Position numbers and translations under genes: made by a program
Shown here: positions 28,700-38,128 of the stretch, one piece after another
Layout: every line of letters starts with the position of its first letter
Numbering within the stretch: the first letter of the stretch is position 1
Notes under the pieces: generated by a model
Seen by the model: the letters and a program-made list of their open reading frames with translations, nothing else
Database searches by the model: none
Told to the model about the DNA's origin: nothing
NCBI RefSeq assembly: GCF_902706195.1
Contig: NZ_CACSJO010000006.1
Coordinates: 124,001-188,000, forward strand
Length of the DNA stretch: 64,000 nucleotides
Direction of reading: 5' to 3'
DNA from: Novosphingobium sp. 18050
GTDB lineage: Bacteria; Pseudomonadota; Alphaproteobacteria; Sphingomonadales; Sphingomonadaceae

Positions 28700-29665
28700 A
28701 TGTCGAAGTCCCTTTCCCAGAAAATTCTGAACCGCCTCGGCGACAGACCGGCAAAGCTGGCCTTCAATATTTCCAATACTTCGATGATCCGGCGGCGGCT
28801 CTGGCGGCGCTATAACGAAGCGCTGGAGACCTATCGCCCTTCGCTGCCGAAATTGGACGGGCTCGACCGGGAAATAGTGGAAGGGCTGGAGCGCGACGGG
28901 ATATTCATCACCTCGCTGGAAGCACTAGGTCTCAAGGGCTCCACAGAAATGCTTCGCGCGGCGCAAAAGGTTGCGAGCAACTGCACCGAAAACGCCCGGC
29001 GGGATGCCAGTGCCGGGCGCGAGTTCACTTGTGCCCCGGCCTCCGCAACGGTCGAAAATCCGGAGATCTTCCATTGGGGCCTCGACGAACGGCTGCTGAA
29101 TATCGCCGAAGCCTACATCGGCCTGCCTGCTGCCTATGACGGCATGGCGCTCGTCTACACGGTGGCGGACGGAACCGAGCTGGGCCCCCGCCAGTGGCAC
29201 CGCGACCGCGAAGATCGCAAGATGATAAAGCTCGCGGTCTACTGCAGCGACGTGACCGACCGTGGCGGTCCGTTCGAACTGATCAGCCGCGTCGACGAAT
29301 CGCAGGGTGTCGATGATCGCTACGCCTTTGAATTCGGCACTGCCGAAGTGCTGAAGAAGCGGCTCGGCGCCGACTATGCGCAGGGCATCGTCAGTTGCAC
29401 AGGTCCGGTCGGAACCGTCGTGTTCGCCGACACGGCGCGCTTCTTTCACCGCGGTGCCCCCGCCTACGACAAGGACCGCGCCGCGCTGTTCTATGGTTAT
29501 TTTGCCCACCGCACGCGCCACCCCTATTTCTGCGAGAGATCGGGATTGAAGCGGCGCGAGATCGCGGCGCTGGCGCGCGGCCTGTCGCCGCGCCAACGTG
29601 CCAGCGCGCTCTGGCAGGAGGCATTGCCGACCTGGCTGAAACTCATCCCTCCGGCTCCGATCTGA
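28700..29665 (+). CDS. Phytanoyl-CoA-dioxygenase-like 2OG-Fe(II) oxygenase
   Basis: A 321-residue double-stranded beta-helix oxygenase. Iron ligands are visible as H167-x-D169 (WHRDRED) and distal H250 (FFHRGAP); R260 would bind 2-oxoglutarate. It would hydroxylate an unknown substrate. The open frame begins at 28640, but AGGA eight bases before the ATG at 28700 sets the start. It is followed by a glycosyltransferase gene 63 bases later on the same strand. Members of this family act on acyl-CoAs, lipids or glycans, and I cannot choose between these. Confidence 0.85.
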   Translation: MSKSLSQKILNRLGDRPAKLAFNISNTSMIRRRLWRRYNEALETYRPSLPKLDGLDREIVEGLERDGIFITSLEALGLKGSTEMLRAAQKVASNCTENARRDASAGREFTCAPASATVENPEIFHWGLDERLLNIAEAYIGLPAAYDGMALVYTVADGTELGPRQWHRDREDRKMIKLAVYCSDVTDRGGPFELISRVDESQGVDDRYAFEFGTAEVLKKRLGADYAQGIVSCTGPVGTVVFADTARFFHRGAPAYDKDRAALFYGYFAHRTRHPYFCERSGLKRREIAALARGLSPRQRASALWQEALPTWLKLIPPAPI

Positions 29666-29728
29666 AACGCCCCGCCTTCCTCGTTGCGGGGGCGGCCATG
29701 CTTGCTTGAAAAACAGGATGAGTGCGCG

Positions 29729-30676
29729 ATGTCGAGTATGCAATATGAGGCCGGCAGGCACGGTGTCCCAAAGGACGCCGCCGTTGGCGTTGTGGTGATC
29801 GGGCGCAACGAAGGCGAAAGGCTGCGCCCGTGCCTGCTATCGGCAAAGCGAGCTTGCGGGCGGGTCATCTACGTGGACTCCGGTTCGAAGGACGGCAGTG
29901 CCGCCCTGGGGCGCAGCTTGGGCATCGAGGTGATCGAACTCGATGCCTCCCTGCCGTTCACGGCCGCGCGCGGCCGCAATACCGGCTTTGCCCGGATGCG
30001 GACACTTTGGCCGGACACGCAGTTCGTCCAGTTCATCGACGGCGACTGCGAACTGAATTCCGGCTGGATCCAAGCGGGGCTGGCGGGGATCGCAAAAGAT
30101 GCCCGTACCGCCGTGGTCTTTGGCCGCCGGCGCGAACGCTATCCCGACCGTACCGTCTTCAATCACGTTTGCGACATCGAGTGGGATGGTCTAGCCGGCC
30201 CCGTCGACAGCTGCGGCGGGGATGCGCTTGTCAGGGTCGATGCGATGCTGGAGGTGGACGGCTACGACGCAGGCCTTATCGCCGCAGAGGACGATGACCT
30301 GTGTCACCGGATGCGGCGTCGTGGCTGGAAGATTGTCCGCCTGCCCGACGAGATGACGCTTCACGACGTAGCGATGACCTCTTGGTGGCAATGGTGGCAG
30401 AGAAACCGGCGCAGCGGCTATGCCGGAGCGGAAGCCTGGCACCGCCGCGGAGCCGAAGATCCCAAGCTCATCAAGCACGTGGTGAGCAACCTGCTCTGGG
30501 CGCTTCCGCCGTTCTGGCTTTTCTGGCCTGCACTCTGGTGGCGTGTCTATCGCCGCTCTGGCGCGATCTACGCAACGCATATCGTGCTGGGCAAGGTGCC
30601 TCATTGCTTCGGGCAACTCGGCTTCTGGTGGGCCAGTCTGCGCGCGCACAAGATGCTGCTCATCGAGTATAAATAG
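29729..30676 (+). CDS. Family 2 glycosyltransferase
   Basis: A protein of about 315 residues with GT-A fold motifs: VVVIGRNEGERLRPCL, a DSGSKDGS donor-binding turn, and FIDGDCEL as the metal-binding DxD. A C-terminal hydrophobic stretch (LLWALPPFWLFWPALWW) probably associates with the inner membrane. AGGA precedes the ATG at 29729 by about 11 bases. It likely transfers a sugar to a lipid or polysaccharide acceptor. It is paired with the 2OG oxygenase and, divergently, an epimerase-like SDR. Confidence 0.9.
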   Translation: MSSMQYEAGRHGVPKDAAVGVVVIGRNEGERLRPCLLSAKRACGRVIYVDSGSKDGSAALGRSLGIEVIELDASLPFTAARGRNTGFARMRTLWPDTQFVQFIDGDCELNSGWIQAGLAGIAKDARTAVVFGRRRERYPDRTVFNHVCDIEWDGLAGPVDSCGGDALVRVDAMLEVDGYDAGLIAAEDDDLCHRMRRRGWKIVRLPDEMTLHDVAMTSWWQWWQRNRRSGYAGAEAWHRRGAEDPKLIKHVVSNLLWALPPFWLFWPALWWRVYRRSGAIYATHIVLGKVPHCFGQLGFWWASLRAHKMLLIEYK

Positions 30677-30683
30677 CGCGTTC

Positions 30684-30707
30684 CCAAAGCGGCTTTAGCG
30701 CCTTTGG
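30684..30707 (+). terminator. Possible weak terminator after glycosyltransferase
   Basis: CCAAAG (30684-30689) pairs with CTTTGG (30702-30707) with two further pairs past a bulge. It lacks a T-tract. The remaining spacer to 30931 shows no credible gene. Confidence 0.3.
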
Positions 30708-30931
30708 CTGAGGATCATCACCCTGAATACAGGGCCTGGTACTCTGCGCCCTAACGCCTCCCCTGCCCAATCCGCACCCTATCCTTCAGGCAATTGGCAG
30801 CCATTGCGCCGATGATCGCATCGCGCCGAAGCCGGTCCAGCCCAACACCTCGACCTCCTCTGCATAACCCAACTTACCCATCGCGGGCGAATTGCTCTTG
30901 CGGTCCCGAGAAGGCGCGGTACAACGATATA

Positions 30932-30945
30932 GTTCGCTAGATAAC
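30932..30945. promoter_or_regulatory. Palindrome site C, GTTCGCTAGATAAC
   Basis: A 14-bp inverted repeat with CTAG core, 17 bases before the start of the crotonase operon at 30963. A bound repressor would overlap the promoter or transcription start. Confidence 0.6.
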
Positions 30946-30962
30946 CAAAATGCGGGAGAGGC

Positions 30963-31754
30963 ATGAGCGGTAGCGTAGACATCGAGCGGCATTTTTGTCG
31001 TCTGGAGACCGACGGCGTCGTCGCCGTCGTCACTTTGAACCGCCCGGAACGCCGCAACGCGCTCCATCCGGCCGCACACCACGAACTCGATACCGTGTTC
31101 GATACACTTGCCAACCGGGAGGGCCTGCGCTGCATCATCCTCACCGGAGAGGGTGACGCTTTCTGTTCCGGCTACGACTTGCGCGACAACCTTGAAACCG
31201 GGGTGATGGAGATCGCCGCCAGCGGCTTCGGCGGCCTGACCGGACGTACCGACTATCCGCTGCCGATCGTTGCGGCCGTCAACGGCGTCTGCATTGGCGG
31301 CGGCTTCGAAATGGCGCTTGCCTGCGACATCGTTATCGCCGCAGACACCGCCCGTTTCGCGCTGCCCGAGGCGAAAGTTGGCTGGTCACCGCTGGCGGGC
31401 GGGCTGCAACGGCTGCCGCGCATCGTCGGCGAGAAACAGGCGCTGGCGATGGTCCTGACCGGCCGCGCGGTTGATGCCGCCGAGGGATACCGTCTCGGCT
31501 TCGTAAGCGAGGTGACCCCGGCCGCATCGCTGATGGAAACCGCCCGCCGCTGGGCCGGCGAGATCGCCGTCTGCGCCCCGCTCGCCATCCGCTGCAACCG
31601 GGAAGTGCTACGCGCCAGCCTCGACATGCCGCTGGCCGATGCGCTCGACATCGCCAACTTCCCGATCGCGCTTACCGTGATGGAAAGCGAGGACGGCACC
31701 GAAGGCAAGCGCGCCTTCACGGAGAAACGCGCACCCGTCTGGAAAGGCCGTTGA
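30963..31754 (+). CDS. Enoyl-CoA hydratase/isomerase (crotonase)
   Basis: A 263-residue crotonase-fold protein. The first oxyanion-hole segment is FCSGYDLRDN and the second GGGFEMALACD, carrying the first catalytic Glu. The second Glu lies in LPEAKVGW. Both Glu residues of classical hydratases therefore appear present. It would hydrate 2-enoyl-CoA in beta-oxidation. It opens a six-gene plus-strand operon (30963-36831), preceded by a good GGGAGAGG element and the palindrome. Confidence 0.92.
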   Translation: MSGSVDIERHFCRLETDGVVAVVTLNRPERRNALHPAAHHELDTVFDTLANREGLRCIILTGEGDAFCSGYDLRDNLETGVMEIAASGFGGLTGRTDYPLPIVAAVNGVCIGGGFEMALACDIVIAADTARFALPEAKVGWSPLAGGLQRLPRIVGEKQALAMVLTGRAVDAAEGYRLGFVSEVTPAASLMETARRWAGEIAVCAPLAIRCNREVLRASLDMPLADALDIANFPIALTVMESEDGTEGKRAFTEKRAPVWKGR

Positions 31755-31756
31755 CC

Positions 31757-32341
31757 ATGCCGCGCAACCTTCCTCCGCTGGTTTGGCCCAGTATCCTCGT
31801 CATCATCGCGATGGTGGGCTGCGGCATCAACATCGCGATAGGCGACGATATCGGCCACGGCGCTGGCATGGACGTCTGGTTGGCTGGCGCCGCCAATCCC
31901 TGGCAGCTGTTCATCAACCTCGACCTCATGACCGGCCTTTTACTGGCAGTGACATGGATAGGCTGGCGCGAGCGCCACAATGGCCTGGCCATGCAAGTGG
32001 CCTGGGTGCTGCTCACATTGTGGTGGGGCAACCTGATCGTCGCACTCTATGTACTCATCGCCCTGCAGGAGGCGCGCGGCGATGGCGCTCGCTTCCTGTC
32101 CGGGGTGGCGCAGGGCGCATGGGCAGACACGCTAGGCGGCACTTTGCGCATCATTTTCGGCCTGCTGGCGCTTGCCGCTGCGACAACAATGACGCTGGGC
32201 GTGTTGCGCGTTGCACCCGCCTTCCTGCCGGTGCTGGGCTACGTGTCCGGCCTCGGCTCCCTTGCCTTCTTCCTGGGCCTGCTGGCGCTGCGCCGCCCGG
32301 CCACCTTCCCCCAATCCCCCCAAGCGAGGACCCGACCATGA
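31757..32341 (+). CDS. Polytopic inner-membrane protein, unknown
   Basis: A 194-residue protein with about five membrane segments (roughly 10-28, 53-72, 80-103, 128-155, 158-180) and no motif I recognise. The ATG at 31757 lies two bases after the crotonase stop; a TTG at 31751 is also open. Its stop overlaps the next start (ATGA). Position inside the operon suggests a role in uptake or membrane anchoring of the pathway. It is not obviously homologous to the membrane protein at 62031, though size and context are similar. Confidence 0.7.
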   Translation: MPRNLPPLVWPSILVIIAMVGCGINIAIGDDIGHGAGMDVWLAGAANPWQLFINLDLMTGLLLAVTWIGWRERHNGLAMQVAWVLLTLWWGNLIVALYVLIALQEARGDGARFLSGVAQGAWADTLGGTLRIIFGLLALAAATTMTLGVLRVAPAFLPVLGYVSGLGSLAFFLGLLALRRPATFPQSPQARTRP

Positions 32342-33345
32342 GCGAGAGCACCACGGACTGGAATTCCAACCTTCACGGCCATTTCGGCGAAGCGGTTCCG
32401 AACGATGAATTCTACCACGGCTGGGGCGCCGAGGGCGATTCCATGACCGAAACCTGGTACTGGGGTTTCAACATCCCCGAAAAGGCGATCAACTGCTTCG
32501 TTTACGTCTGGTGCCACCCCAATCTCGATGTCGTGACCGCCGGGCTGATCGTCTACCAGGGCATCAAGCGGCACCACCTTGCCGCCGAAGTGTTCGACAT
32601 GCCCGCCTACCTGAAACTCGGGCCGGTAGTGGGCGACGGGCGGGTGATAACCGTACCCAACGGTCTTCGGGTAGAGGCGATCGAGCCGCTCGGCCACATC
32701 CGCATGACTTATGATGACGCAGTTCGAGATACCCGCTTCGATATCGCACTGAAGGCAGTTGGGCGCCCCGTCATGCGCGGCAACAACCAGCATTTCGAGC
32801 AGGTGATGCACGCCACCGGATCGCTGGTCCTGCGCGGCGAAGCGCACGAGGTCGACGGCTTCACCGTGCGCGACCGGAGCTGGGGCGAACTGCGCCCCGA
32901 ACTGCATAACCCCGGCCCGCCCTACAACTGGGTGACCGGCAGCTTCGACAAGGGCCGCGTCGCCTTCAACATCGGCTCCCTGGACGATCCCGCCGGCAAC
33001 CCCGAATGGCTGGGCAAGATCGACTTCAAACCCGACCAGATCTTCAAGGACGGCTGGGTCGCGCGCGGCGACGAACAGCGCCGCATCGTGCGCGCATCCA
33101 AGAAGTGCTGGCGCCACGCCGAAATGCTCATGCCGGAACGCTTCGAGATCGAATTCGAGGACGAGGACGGACGCGTGGAAACGATGACCGGAAAAGTGAT
33201 CGCCTCCGTGCCCGGCTTCCACTGGCCGAACATCTGCACTCACCTCGCCCTTGTCGAGTGGCAGTGGAACGGGCTGACCGGCTACGGCGAAAGCCAGGAC
33301 GTGCAGTGGAACGACTACGTCTACAAATGCGGGCAGATCGGCTGA
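32338..33345 (+). CDS. CrtC-like (DUF7064/DUF7065-type) protein, paralogue 1
   Basis: A 335-residue soluble beta-rich protein of the poorly characterised group resembling hydroxyneurosporene-synthase/AttH lipocalin-like folds. The shared hallmark is Asp-Arg-Ser-Trp-Gly (D179-G183, in TVRDRSWGELRPE). The true start is ATG at 32338; the frame is open much further upstream but antisense-like. It is most similar to the protein at 54917, sharing GFN[IV]PE...INC near residue 43 and the RDRSWG block. It overlaps its neighbours at both ends. It might hydrate or isomerise a hydrophobic substrate, or bind one; function unknown. Confidence 0.8.
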   Translation: MSESTTDWNSNLHGHFGEAVPNDEFYHGWGAEGDSMTETWYWGFNIPEKAINCFVYVWCHPNLDVVTAGLIVYQGIKRHHLAAEVFDMPAYLKLGPVVGDGRVITVPNGLRVEAIEPLGHIRMTYDDAVRDTRFDIALKAVGRPVMRGNNQHFEQVMHATGSLVLRGEAHEVDGFTVRDRSWGELRPELHNPGPPYNWVTGSFDKGRVAFNIGSLDDPAGNPEWLGKIDFKPDQIFKDGWVARGDEQRRIVRASKKCWRHAEMLMPERFEIEFEDEDGRVETMTGKVIASVPGFHWPNICTHLALVEWQWNGLTGYGESQDVQWNDYVYKCGQIG

Positions 33346-34580
33346 TGAGCGAAACCCTCACCCCTTACGACGAATTCCCGGTGCATCAGGCATCGCGGCC
33401 CTTCAGCTACATCCCCTCGACCGATTACAACTGGGACGATGGCTACTACTTCGGCGTGTTCAGCGCGGAGGAAGGCGTGCATCTGGCCACGGGCGCGCGG
33501 ATCAACCCCAATAGCGACATGATCGGCGGCTATGCCCTGCTCAATGTGCGCGGCCACCAGACGACACTGCGCTTCAACCGCGCCTGGCGGCGCAACTTCA
33601 ATGTCGAGGTCGGCCCGTGGAAAGTCGCCTTCGTCACCCCGCTGCGCACGATCCGCCTGACTTTGGGCGCCAACGACAGCGGCATGGAGTTCGACCTCAC
33701 CTGGGAAGGCACTTCGCCCGCGTTTTTGGAGGAGCATCACGTCGCCACCAACCGGGGCCGGCGCACCACCGACCAGTCGCGCTATTCGCAGCCCGGCGTG
33801 GCGACCGGCTGGATCAGCCTCGGCGACCAACGCTGGGACGTGACGCCCGATAGCTGGCACGGCGCGCGCGACCATTCCTGGGGGCTCTACGCCGAGCGTC
33901 CGCCGCTCTCTCCGCTAGCCTCGCTGCTACCCCCGCGCGAGGTCGACAATGGACCCAAACGGGCTCTGCGGTTCTGGACCTGCTTCCACACCGGCGACTT
34001 CAGCGGCTTCTACCACCTGCACGAAACAGAAGACGGCGTTCAGACCAAGATGAACGACGTCTTCGGCACTCCCTTCGGCGGCCGCCTTTACCGGGGCTGG
34101 GAGGACGAAGTGGTGGAACTCGTGGCGGGCGAGCACCGGCTGGAACTGGACAAAAACCTCATGCTGGTGCGTGGCGAACTGGACCTGACCGATAACAAGG
34201 GCCGCATCTGGCACCAGATATTCGAGCCGGCCGCACCGCCGTGGATCGTCCAGACCATGGGCTACCACCCCGGAAGCTGGAAGGACGGCGGCACCTTCTT
34301 CACCTATCACGGCTCGGAAGAACTGGCGATCGAGTGGGATGCCTTCGACTTCTCGAATCAGCCCTCGCGCTATACGCCCTATGCGGTGACCGGGCAGGCG
34401 GCGGCCAGCACCTTCGGCGAAGGCGTTCAGCGCGAGGCCATGGTGCAGGGGCCGGAATACTTGTGCAAGGTGACCACGATCGCGCCAGACGGCACCCGGA
34501 CCGTGGGCGCCGCGCAGGTGGAATTCTTCCTGAACGGCCACCACACGCGCTACAACCCGCGCGGGCAGGCCGGAGTATGA
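33345..34580 (+). CDS. CrtC-like (DUF7064/DUF7065-type) protein, paralogue 2
   Basis: A 411-residue protein starting at the last base of the previous stop (TGATG). The shared motif is D176-H-S-W-G180 (GARDHSWGLYAERPP), here with His in place of Arg. The N-terminal half is rich in beta strands with aromatic residues. It is the longest of the five paralogues in the window and contains a second beta domain. It is translationally coupled to both neighbours, so a complex with the flanking paralogues is conceivable. No membrane segment or signal peptide is visible, so probably cytoplasmic. Confidence 0.78.
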   Translation: MSETLTPYDEFPVHQASRPFSYIPSTDYNWDDGYYFGVFSAEEGVHLATGARINPNSDMIGGYALLNVRGHQTTLRFNRAWRRNFNVEVGPWKVAFVTPLRTIRLTLGANDSGMEFDLTWEGTSPAFLEEHHVATNRGRRTTDQSRYSQPGVATGWISLGDQRWDVTPDSWHGARDHSWGLYAERPPLSPLASLLPPREVDNGPKRALRFWTCFHTGDFSGFYHLHETEDGVQTKMNDVFGTPFGGRLYRGWEDEVVELVAGEHRLELDKNLMLVRGELDLTDNKGRIWHQIFEPAAPPWIVQTMGYHPGSWKDGGTFFTYHGSEELAIEWDAFDFSNQPSRYTPYAVTGQAAASTFGEGVQREAMVQGPEYLCKVTTIAPDGTRTVGAAQVEFFLNGHHTRYNPRGQAGV

Positions 34581-35545
34581 GCGCCTTTCCCTACGCACCG
34601 CACCTGACCGCAGCGGACGATGGCAACCATAGTCCCGGCGCTGAACCGCACTGGCAGGAAAGCTCGCTGGCCGCTTTCGTCGATCCCATGCGCGGCCTAG
34701 CGGGCTTTCACCGCATCGGTATCCACCCCAACCGCGCCAATGCCTCGATCTACAGCTGGACGATGGTGGACGGCGAAGTCGTGTCCTGCAGCAAGCGTAC
34801 CGGACTGCCCTTGCCGGACGGCCCGGTAACGGGCACCCGGCTGGAGGGCGTCCACTACGAAACGCCAGACCCTTTGCGCTCCTGCCGCATCCGCGCGGAT
34901 CAGGGCGGCGCCCAGACCGACGTGCTGTTCGAATCCTTCACCGGCCCGGTTGGCATGAACATGGACGGACAGGGCGCCTCGATCGGCAAGGGGCACTACG
35001 ATTCCATCGGGCGCGTCACCGGCACCATCACCGCCGGCGGTAAGGACCACGCCTTCGACGGGGTGGGCTTCCTCGACCATAGCTGGGGCGCACGCGATGG
35101 CGGCTCGATTCTCGCGCACCGCTGGATCATGGCTGCGCTCGACGGCGACAACCACATCAACACCTTCCCCGCCTGGGGCGCAAAGGGGCGCTTCATGCTC
35201 GGCTACATGATGCTGGACGGCGAGTTTTCCTACGTCGCCGACATCAGCAGCGAGTTCGCGCTGGGCGACGATCACCTCGCCATCAAGGGCGTCACCGCCA
35301 CGATCACCGACCACCTCGGCCGCCGCGTCACCCTGAGCGGGCGCAGCGCGGGCGGCTATGCCCTGCAACCTTACGGCGAAGGCTACTTCTGCACCCACAC
35401 GCCGATGACCTGGGATGTGGGCGGGCGCACCTGGATCGGCATGGCGGAATTCGCGACCATGCGCTTCCCACCGCCGTGGTGGCGCGAAAATCTGGGCCTG
35501 TCGCGCGACGACGAGTGGCTGCAATGGTCGGGCGCGATGCCATGA
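34577..35545 (+). CDS. CrtC-like (DUF7064/DUF7065-type) protein, paralogue 3
   Basis: A 322-residue paralogue with D167-H-S-W-G171 (FLDHSWGARDGG). It overlaps paralogue 2 by 4 bases and the kinase gene by 4 bases. The DHSWGxRDG form is nearest to the one at 44835 (DHSLGPRDT). No signal peptide. Three consecutive, non-identical members in one operon argue for distinct substrates or a hetero-oligomer rather than recent duplication. Confidence 0.78.
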   Translation: MSAFPYAPHLTAADDGNHSPGAEPHWQESSLAAFVDPMRGLAGFHRIGIHPNRANASIYSWTMVDGEVVSCSKRTGLPLPDGPVTGTRLEGVHYETPDPLRSCRIRADQGGAQTDVLFESFTGPVGMNMDGQGASIGKGHYDSIGRVTGTITAGGKDHAFDGVGFLDHSWGARDGGSILAHRWIMAALDGDNHINTFPAWGAKGRFMLGYMMLDGEFSYVADISSEFALGDDHLAIKGVTATITDHLGRRVTLSGRSAGGYALQPYGEGYFCTHTPMTWDVGGRTWIGMAEFATMRFPPPWWRENLGLSRDDEWLQWSGAMP

Positions 35546-36831
35546 CCGAGACATTGCGACTCCCGGCCTTCGACGAGGCGACTTTGCGCGGCCACCTGCT
35601 GGGCGTGGCAGAGACGATCAGCGCCGCGCTCAACGCCGGAGCCTGCCCGCCGGGCAGCGACGGCGACAGGCGCCTGCGCGAATGCGCCACGGTAACTGCG
35701 CGGATTGCGCAGGCCCTCGGACCCCGCGCCCCGCGAGAGGATGTGAGCGCAGCGTGCGAACTTGCCGCACTGCGCGCCTCGGAAACGGCCTTCGCCGCCC
35801 AGCGTGAACGGCGCGCAGAGGTGGGCATCGCCCCGCCGACAGCCGGAGCGCGCCAACTCGACCCTGCGGCACTGGAAACCTACCTGCGCGCCCATCCGCT
35901 GGGCGGCCCTGACTTTGCGCTGGTGCACAGCCGCATCCTGTCGGGAGGGCGTTGCAAGCTCACCGCGCTGGTCGAACATGGCGGCGCCGGACCTCTCCCA
36001 CCGGCAATGATCCTGCGCCAGGACTGGGACGGCGGCGCTACCGACACCACCGTCACCGATGAATTCGAACTTCTTGCCCTGCTCCACAGCGAAGGCCTGC
36101 TGGTGCCGCGCCCGTTCCTGCTGGAACCTGCCGAAAGCGCGGTTGGCCTGCCTTTCATGCTGATGGAGCGCATGGGCGGCACCCTCGACGCCGGCCTGTT
36201 CGAACCTCCCTCAGGTCCCGGTCTCGCCCGGCAACTCGCCCACCAGATCGGCCGCCTTCACGCGATCCCTCTCGAACGGCTGCACGCGCTGGGCCTGCGC
36301 CAAGAACCCGCCTGCGAGGATGACCTGCGCGCCGTTGTCGCCGCTTTCGCGCAGGGCCACCGCGAGATCGGCATCGCCAGCGCCATCGTCGACGCCGCGC
36401 TGGAATGGCTCGATGCGAACCTTGCACTATTCGGCCCGGATCGCTGCCTGATCCACAACGACCTTGGCTTCCACAACTGCCTCACCGAAGGCGACCGCCT
36501 TACCGCCGTCCTCGACTGGGAACTGGCGCAGATCGGCCACCCGGCCGCAGACCTTGGCTATGTGAAGCACTTCGTCGTTCGGATGATGCCCTGGGATCAG
36601 TTCCTCGCAGCCTACCGTGATGCCGGCGGTTGGTCAGGCAGCGCGGCCACTTTACGCTTCCACACGATCTGGAACGCTATACGCCTCTACGGCCTCATCA
36701 TGCGCGCCCGGGCCGCAATTGCAGGCGGCCATGTACGCGATATCGAAATCAGTCACGCCTGCGCGGACAACCTCTTGTTGTTGCTGATCTTCCTCGGCGA
36801 GGAACTGGAGGCGGCGCAGGCTCCCACCTGA
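35542..36831 (+). CDS. APH/ACAD10-type phosphotransferase
   Basis: A 429-residue protein. An alpha-helical N-terminal region of about 110 residues precedes an aminoglycoside-phosphotransferase-like kinase domain. The catalytic loop is HNDLGFHNC and the metal-binding Asp is in VLDWELAQIGHPAADLG. By analogy with LvaA and the ACAD10/11 kinase domain, such enzymes phosphorylate a hydroxyl of a hydroxyacyl-CoA so that phosphate elimination yields an enoyl-CoA. Neighbouring crotonase and acyl-CoA dehydrogenases fit that role. It is the last gene of the operon and converges on the sulfotransferase gene 12 bases away. Confidence 0.88.
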   Translation: MTETLRLPAFDEATLRGHLLGVAETISAALNAGACPPGSDGDRRLRECATVTARIAQALGPRAPREDVSAACELAALRASETAFAAQRERRAEVGIAPPTAGARQLDPAALETYLRAHPLGGPDFALVHSRILSGGRCKLTALVEHGGAGPLPPAMILRQDWDGGATDTTVTDEFELLALLHSEGLLVPRPFLLEPAESAVGLPFMLMERMGGTLDAGLFEPPSGPGLARQLAHQIGRLHAIPLERLHALGLRQEPACEDDLRAVVAAFAQGHREIGIASAIVDAALEWLDANLALFGPDRCLIHNDLGFHNCLTEGDRLTAVLDWELAQIGHPAADLGYVKHFVVRMMPWDQFLAAYRDAGGWSGSAATLRFHTIWNAIRLYGLIMRARAAIAGGHVRDIEISHACADNLLLLLIFLGEELEAAQAPT

Positions 36832-36843
36832 CGCCGCCATCTT

Positions 36844-38115
36844 TCACGCTTCGCTCGGCACACCGAAATACTGCTGGTAGCGTGCGAAGCAGCGCCGCTC
36901 GGCTGCGATCTGGTCCGGCTCGCCAATGGTGTAACGGTGGGTCGGACGCGCCCTGCCCCGGCTTGCCGCAACATAGCTGTCCAGAGCGCTGCGCCCCGCC
37001 TCGCCCAGCGTGATTCCGAAGGCGCCGTAGATCGCCTCAATCGCCGCGACAGGGCCTCCTACCAGCGCCGCGTAATGTGCATGGCAAACCTGCGCCGCTG
37101 GAACGCTACCTTCCTCCAGCCACGCGATCGGCTGCGACAGCGCCGCAGCCGAAGTCTGCGGATCAGTGATGAAATCGAACAGCCCCGCCGGCGGCACGCT
37201 GTCGCTGCGCGACCAGATCAGCGTACCGATCATGTTCACCGCCGAAGACAGCGCGACAATGGGATCGCGGTGCGTCCACACCAATCGCACATCGGGGAAG
37301 GCCCGGACCACCTCGGGCAAATAGCCCATCGCATCGGGCGATTTGAGCACCCAGCGTCCACCCGGCGATTGCCATTGCAGCAGCTTGAGCACGCGGCGCA
37401 GATAGGCCAGCGAATGCTCCCGTGCCTTAGCTCCCAGCGAGGCATTGTAACTGGGCGTCAGCCCCAGAAGGTTAAGCCAGGCGGGCGTCTGGAAGCTCAT
37501 GGATTCAGCCATGATCGTTTCCATCGGCTCATCTCCGCCGAAATCGTGGACGCTGTCGATCTGCGGCGTCACCGCGCGCCATAGCGCCATGCGATCGTCC
37601 GCGCGGGCGATGCGCGGGTCGATCCCGCCCTCGCCCAGCGCTTCGGCAACCGGAAAAAGCGCTTCATAAGTCTTGAGCGTGCGGTTCTCGGGGTCAAGCG
37701 CCAGTAGCTTCTGCAAGATCGAAGTACCCGTTCGGCCCTGTCCGATGATCCACAGCGGCGCGCGGATTTCCTCATCATCGATCTCGGGGCAGATGCGGTA
37801 GGCTTCCTCGACCCGCAGCCGTCCTTCCAGGAACGTCAGAAGGTCGGAGCGAGCCATGACCCGTCCCATGAAGTTCAGGCTGGCCTCGCCGTCGAGCGCC
37901 GAAACCAGCGCCTCGAACGGCGCGCGCCAATCATCCGCCCCGAAATCGTCCAGCCCCGTGCCGCGCCGCGCCGCCTCGATCAGCGAGCCGGGATCGAGCG
38001 GGATCACACCGCCAAGGTCAAGCCCCCCGCCCAGTGCATTGGCGGTCGCCACCCATTCCGGCCGTACCGGCGGTTGCCAGCCTGCGCGCCGATCGCGCGT
38101 CCTGTCCAATTCCAT
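36844..38115 (-). CDS. PAPS-dependent sulfotransferase family protein
   Basis: A protein of about 423 residues. The 5'-phosphosulfate loop is GQGRTGTS (125-132) and the 3'-phosphate element is VWTHRDPIVALSS. The frame opens at 38139, but GAGGGGGAG six bases before the ATG at 38115 makes that the better start. Sulfotransferases transfer sulfate from PAPS to hydroxyls. In a catabolic cluster this is odd, and the protein may instead use the fold for another transfer. It is the third gene of a minus-strand unit with the SDR at 39477 and the DUF1214 protein. Confidence 0.82.
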   Translation of the reverse strand: MELDRTRDRRAGWQPPVRPEWVATANALGGGLDLGGVIPLDPGSLIEAARRGTGLDDFGADDWRAPFEALVSALDGEASLNFMGRVMARSDLLTFLEGRLRVEEAYRICPEIDDEEIRAPLWIIGQGRTGTSILQKLLALDPENRTLKTYEALFPVAEALGEGGIDPRIARADDRMALWRAVTPQIDSVHDFGGDEPMETIMAESMSFQTPAWLNLLGLTPSYNASLGAKAREHSLAYLRRVLKLLQWQSPGGRWVLKSPDAMGYLPEVVRAFPDVRLVWTHRDPIVALSSAVNMIGTLIWSRSDSVPPAGLFDFITDPQTSAAALSQPIAWLEEGSVPAAQVCHAHYAALVGGPVAAIEAIYGAFGITLGEAGRSALDSYVAASRGRARPTHRYTIGEPDQIAAERRCFARYQQYFGVPSEA

Positions 38116-38128
38116 CGCCATCTCCCCC

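Noticed and set aside
30779..31082. Minus-strand frames ending in a plausible-looking SAQWLPIA tail
   Set aside because: Mostly antisense to the crotonase; no recognised family or ribosome site. A decayed gene end cannot be excluded.
31783..33345. 520-codon frame extending upstream of 32338
   Set aside because: The part before 32338 overlaps the membrane protein gene out of frame; homology to paralogue 5 and the ATGA overlap support the start at 32338.
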